DNA from: Epiperipatus broadwayi
Lineage: Eukaryota > Onychophora > Udeonychophora > Euonychophora > Peripatidae
DNA: 64,000 nt
Direction: 5' to 3'
Assembly (NCBI GenBank): GCA_028023455.1
Contig: JAQFVV010000030.1
Span: 6,340,501-6,404,500, forward strand
Below, piece by piece: positions 59,807 through 64,000 of this stretch (position 1 is the stretch's first letter; the number at the start of each line of letters is the position of its first letter). The notes below the pieces were generated by a model that searched no databases, was not told where the DNA came from, and saw nothing but the letters and a program-made list of their open reading frames with translations. A program made the translations under genes and the position numbers.

Positions 59807-60520
59807 CATGTAATTAACTTACTCTTAACATCAAATGAGTTTGGCATAGAGCTTGAAAGAGCTTTGCATATTACATTGGTATACTATTTGATGTCTCTTC
59901 AGTAAGATGAAATGTAATATATTTACAAGCAACAAAATTTTCAATCAGTAAAAAATGATTGTAGGTAATTTTAATTAGATGTCAAAGTTGTAAGAATTTA
60001 TCAAGTATAAAATTATTGCTACTAATTTAAGTTTTGTTTGATAAGTTATTTTTTGTTTATGTATTTGTCAGTTAAATATTATTTGCAGAAACGGTTTAAT
60101 ATAGATATTAAAATATTTTATAGACTTTATAGGTGTAAATATTAGGCATTTACATAATGATATATTTATTTATGTAGCACTATGTTTAAATGTCTTTATC
60201 TTGTGTTTGAACAGGAGAGTATTCCTTAAAAGTGTTTATTTGTTTACAAAGCATGTGTAGTGGAGTGATCCCTAATGATTGTTGCAGATGTAAATATTGA
60301 AAGTATAGAGAATTCTTGTAATTATTAGATAAACTTCAATTATAATGTAAAAACTGACATCATGCAATCTAAAAATAATATTTTTGACCGACTTTCTTTT
60401 AAACTAAAAATGGAATTGTTTTTAACTTAATACTCTAAATATTGTGACAGTCAAATCAAACAATATATTTTATAAGTGTGTAATGGGATGACCACAACTT
60501 TCTAAATATTTTTCACAACA
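59807..60520. other. AT-rich spacer
   Basis: Nothing recognised. Confidence 0.5.
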
Positions 60521-60523
60521 AAA

Positions 60524-60612
60524 GCATTGGTGGTCGAGAGGTCAGCGACCGCTGCTTTACAAGCAGTTGTCCCAGGTTAGCGGGTTCGCTTGCCGGCTAA
60601 TGCTATGACACA
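60524..60612 (+). mobile_element. tRNA-like retrocopy, third family member
   Basis: GCATTGG at the start pairs with CTAATGC near 60597-60603. The D-arm GGTGGTCGAGAGGTCAGCG is identical to that at 42364. CTGCT and AGCAG form a stem in the anticodon position with a 5-base loop, and GGGTTCGCTTG resembles a B-box. It ends TATGACAC like the other copies. No TSD was found, so it is older or differently inserted. Confidence 0.6.
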
Positions 60613-61307
60613 TGAGAAAAAACAACTTTTTTTTAAAGAAAAAGTTATATATGTATAGATTTACATCGTCTTTATAAATGTAAAGATTGAAAGTATAAAG
60701 TGAATTCCATCATTTAGCAATAGAAACTTCATCTGTAGCATAAATAGGGAATTAAAATTGGCATTTTCAAATTGAGTGTGATATTTAGTTTATCTACATA
60801 AATATTTTGTTTCATTTAAAAATAAGTCAGACAAAAATACTATTATTAGATGTTGTGATTTCAGTTAATAATTGCCAGTTTTTATTAATAGCTGGAGTTT
60901 ATCTAAATAAATATACAAAAATTTTAATTATATTTTCAATATTTATATTCAAAAAGTCAATAAAAATATTCTGATTAATATATATAATTCTTTATAAGAG
61001 GTTTTAACTGTTTATTTGTAAAAAAATATTTAGGAAGTTGTAATCTTCCATTTTACACATATAGATGATATTTTCTAATTTATGAGTCTTATAATGTCTA
61101 GAGTATTAAACTAAAGTATTTTTACTTTTGGTTTAATGCTAAGTCAGACAAAAATATTATTACTACATGATGCAATCTCAGTTTACAAGTTCTAGTTTTA
61201 ATTGACTGTTTGCCTAGATAAAAACTTAAAATTTTCCATTATTCTTTCAATATTTACTTATATATATATATAAATCAAGTCATACATCACATGACTTAAT
61301 TTAATAA
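60613..61307. other. AT-rich spacer
   Basis: Nothing recognised. Confidence 0.5.
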
Positions 61308-61319
61308 GTATGTACTACA

Positions 61320-61430
61320 AATGTAATATAAAGAGCATGCTAATAGCTCTTAACAAGCTTTTCCAAATATTCCTATCTCCAAACTGGTTTCAAGCTACTG
61401 GCTATCATCAGTATTAGCATGCTTATTGTA
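61320..61430 (-). mobile_element. Small fold-back with hammerhead core, family E
   Basis: Ends containing AGCATGCTAATA and its complement pair over at least 11 bp and can be extended through TGTAATA-like sequence. On the minus strand the inside reads CTGATGA, stem II AGC - CAGTA - GCT, GAAA, C-CA-G, TT, then TGGAGATA. This parallels the family A order up to the bases after the cleavage site. The proximal stem I of family A (CCTCA with TGGGG) is missing; instead the element ends could form an outer helix. Probably a diverged relative or a truncated copy. Confidence 0.5.
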
Positions 61431-64000
61431 TTACACACACATATATATATTTTAACTGTAAATATATAAAGCCCCAGTTGTGCGGTCACTTTAACCCTCA
61501 CCTATAACCTCCATCTTCTTCACTTATTTACTTTATTATATTTATAATTGCCCAGGCACCAATTCTATGCAAAATAGAATAAAATTTATAATTATAAATT
61601 ATATTTAAACTTATTTAAAAGGTTTTATATGATAACTATTCTATGGCCTAGCTCAGTTGAGATTATAGGATATGGTCTTTATATATGAGGCCAACAAGGA
61701 TGATAAAAACGTCTATAAACAATAATACTATAAGGTTAATTTAAATATGTTCAGAGCATCTATTCAATACTAAACTGTTGCATAATTGACAATTATTACA
61801 TTTATTATGGTATAGACAATGATGAGGATTGGGTATCTTTTTATCCAAATCACCACCTATTCCAAGCAAAGTAAAATATATTATTAGCATTGTAATACTG
61901 AGATTTATTACCACCAGACAAATTAAATAAATTGACTTCTACTGGCAAATCTATATATTTTAGGGCTATGCTATGTTAACTATATATGTGTGTGTGTGTG
62001 GAAATAGAGAATCAAACTTAAATAGTCAAGCAATTCATTTGGACTTTTAATTCATTAAAATATTTATTAAAAAAAAAAAAAAGACAAAAGAAATAATTAT
62101 AATAATAAAAAAAAATTATTTATGCAACTTGATAACCAATACATCTCTTCTAAAGTAAAATCAAAATTGACTACTATTTAATATGTTAATCATATATATC
62201 TTTGGATATGTGCGTTTGATTATATTGTAAACATAATGTATTCATGAAATATATTTTATTAGATTATTTATAAACTTGTATGATGCCACAAATCAATCAT
62301 CTTTACATATTATAAAAAAAATTATATAACACTTATCTATTACAATCGGTGTAAGTCATCTAGCAGTAACTATACAAAATAAATAAAGGCAGGGAAAAAT
62401 AATAACCAAACATGTATACCTTTATGCTTAAGAGTTAACGAATATCTCCAAACTTAATCTACATAATCTAATTGTCCCTTGACTATTTCTACCTTCAATT
62501 CACATTCAATATACTTCCTATATACCGAACTTATAACAGATAGGGTTTTAATTCATTATTTTTTTAAAAATATACTTCATTAACTAAATTGCATAATAAA
62601 TACAACATCTTTAAAATAATAATCTATAGCATCACGCACACATCTGAATATCTAGAATCACCTATTATATACTTTCTAAATCATACAAAATAATAAATTA
62701 TCATACTCTAATGATAATGAAATTACATTGTTTTGTTTTGTTTTGTTTTTTAAAAGAACACAAAACAAAAACAAAAAAAAATTGTTTATACATCTATTGT
62801 AATAATAAAAAAAAAAACATTTGTCAATATCCCATTATTACATATTAAGTTTTTTTAAAAGAAAATTGAAAGTTGAAAGAAACATACATATTAGTTTTAA
62901 AAACAACAGTAAATTATAACATTAAAAAAAAATGTCTATCCGATTGTTAAGCATAACTTGTTAAGAATGATAAGAGTTTTTTTTTATCCTAGAATTCTGT
63001 GACGGGCGTTAAAAATGACCTTTGCATGCATTGACATTATTTCACTATATATACACAAATATCAAAGTTATACAGTAGAAAATTATCTTCTTGTTATAAA
63101 ATTAAGTAGATAAACTTTTTCATTTTGAATTTTGTTTTGTAGAATATTGATATAAAATGATTAGAATTTAATATTAAGCGTTTGGTTTTAGCGTCTAATG
63201 AAAAAATTTGTGCTAGCTTTATTTTACACAATTTTGCCATTTTAATATTACTTACTTTTGGCAATATCTTAAAATAAATTATAATTACTTATCTTACATG
63301 ACACCAAGGTATTTTTGAAGTGGTGAGAATGGACCATTGCTTTGGCAGAAATTTGAAGGCTGGTATCCCTCTGGGGGGGGGTTGTTTATTTCCTCATTCT
63401 ATAGCCTTCCAGTAGTATAATAAAAAAAATTTTCATAGGTGTATTCTTAGAATCTTTGCGATGTTTCTTATCTAATACTCTTAGAGAGTTATTGATTCCT
63501 TTAAGTTTTTTTTTCTTCTTCCTCAGAGCTTTTTTTTTTTTTTACTTTCAAGTTTTACACTCTATGTCTTTCTCCCCTCATGCCCTCTGTGTTTCTATGA
63601 CAATCAACTTTGGAAGCTTGCCAGAAATATTATTTATAAAAATTTTAACAATAAAATGTTTGAATATAATAAACATAGTAAAAAAAAAAATTAAATACTA
63701 ATTATTAATTTTAGAAATGTTATTTACTGTTACAAATAATCTTTATCATTTTTAAAATATAAGATTCTAAGACAATATATAATCAGTAACTTATAAATAA
63801 AATATATTAAAGAAAATTCTAATCAATAATATATTTATGCATCTGCCTATTATGACATGTAAATCCTCTACTATACACAAACATCTACCACTAAACATAT
63901 AGTCCAAAACTCCACCATTCAATATACCCATTTAAAATTTTAATTTGGTTAAAATCCTAATTTTAACTAGAAAATACATCACAATTTAAGTTTTTAGTTT
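61431..64000. other. AT-rich DNA with microsatellites, no gene
   Basis: (TG)n at about 61986-62000, (GTTTT)n at about 62730-62750 and several A or T homopolymers. The frame at 63456-63701 is poly-T-driven and not supported. Confidence 0.55.

Overview
This is a strongly AT-rich, repeat-packed, apparently gene-free stretch of an animal nuclear genome. I found no host protein gene with recognisable exons, no bacterial gene organisation and no CRISPR. Non-LTR retrotransposons (one nearly intact RTE-type element and several decayed LINE tails), a Penelope-like (PLE) remnant, hAT transposons with 8-bp target-site duplications (TSDs), retroposed tRNA-like sequences and long (CA)/(TA)/(TATC) microsatellites point to an invertebrate metazoan. 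A lophotrochozoan such as a mollusc is plausible but not proven.

The most interesting content is a set of short non-autonomous elements that carry hammerhead-ribozyme (HHR) motifs. Family A (near 3.4, 12.6, 14.8, 32.5, 33.0, 36.4, 43.0, 51.6 and 59.5 kb) and family B (1.7-2.9 and 33.7 kb) contain the HHR core CTGANGA - stem II - GAAA - very short stem III - NUH - stem I. Stem II covaries between copies. The elements are pieces of head-to-tail concatemers (period about 435-455 bp in A, 491 bp in B). Most begin with an inverted partial copy, and seven loci are flanked by 10-14 bp direct repeats. This fits retrotransposition of circular or concatemeric ribozyme RNA (retrozyme-like) with a template switch or twin priming at the 5' end. 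Three more elements (15.7, 37.8 and 61.3 kb) have related HHR-like cores in fold-back arrangements. A PLE remnant (10.8-11.3 kb) ends in a GIY-YIG-like peptide and an HHR-like hairpin, and suggests a possible mobilising machinery.

Layout: 1.7-2.9 kb family B; 3.4-5.5 kb family A plus two same-strand LINE tails, one with an in-frame 105-bp duplication; 5.5-10.1 kb a giant inverted repeat of about 2.3 kb per arm, cut by a 500-base assembly gap; 10.8-11.3 kb PLE remnant; 12.6-15.0 kb two family A loci; 15-27.9 kb mostly unrecognised AT-rich DNA with one GC-richer block (19.8-21.3 kb); 27.9-31.2 kb two hAT elements, one with a nested LINE tail; 31.3-37.1 kb LINE tail, family A and B, a decayed RTE and an unknown ORF remnant; 37.8-38.4 kb palindrome; 43-44.4 kb family A trimer; 47.5-50.4 kb RTE element; 51.6-52.3 kb family A; 54.7-55.5 kb (TATC)n array; 56.6-58.3 kb tRNA-like retrocopy and LINE; 59.5 kb family A; 61.3 kb small HHR-like fold-back; then AT-rich sequence to the end.

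No genes here work together in a pathway. The likely relationships are parasitic: autonomous LINE or PLE machinery would mobilise the tRNA-like copies and the ribozyme elements, and transposase from an intact hAT elsewhere would mobilise the two defective hAT elements.
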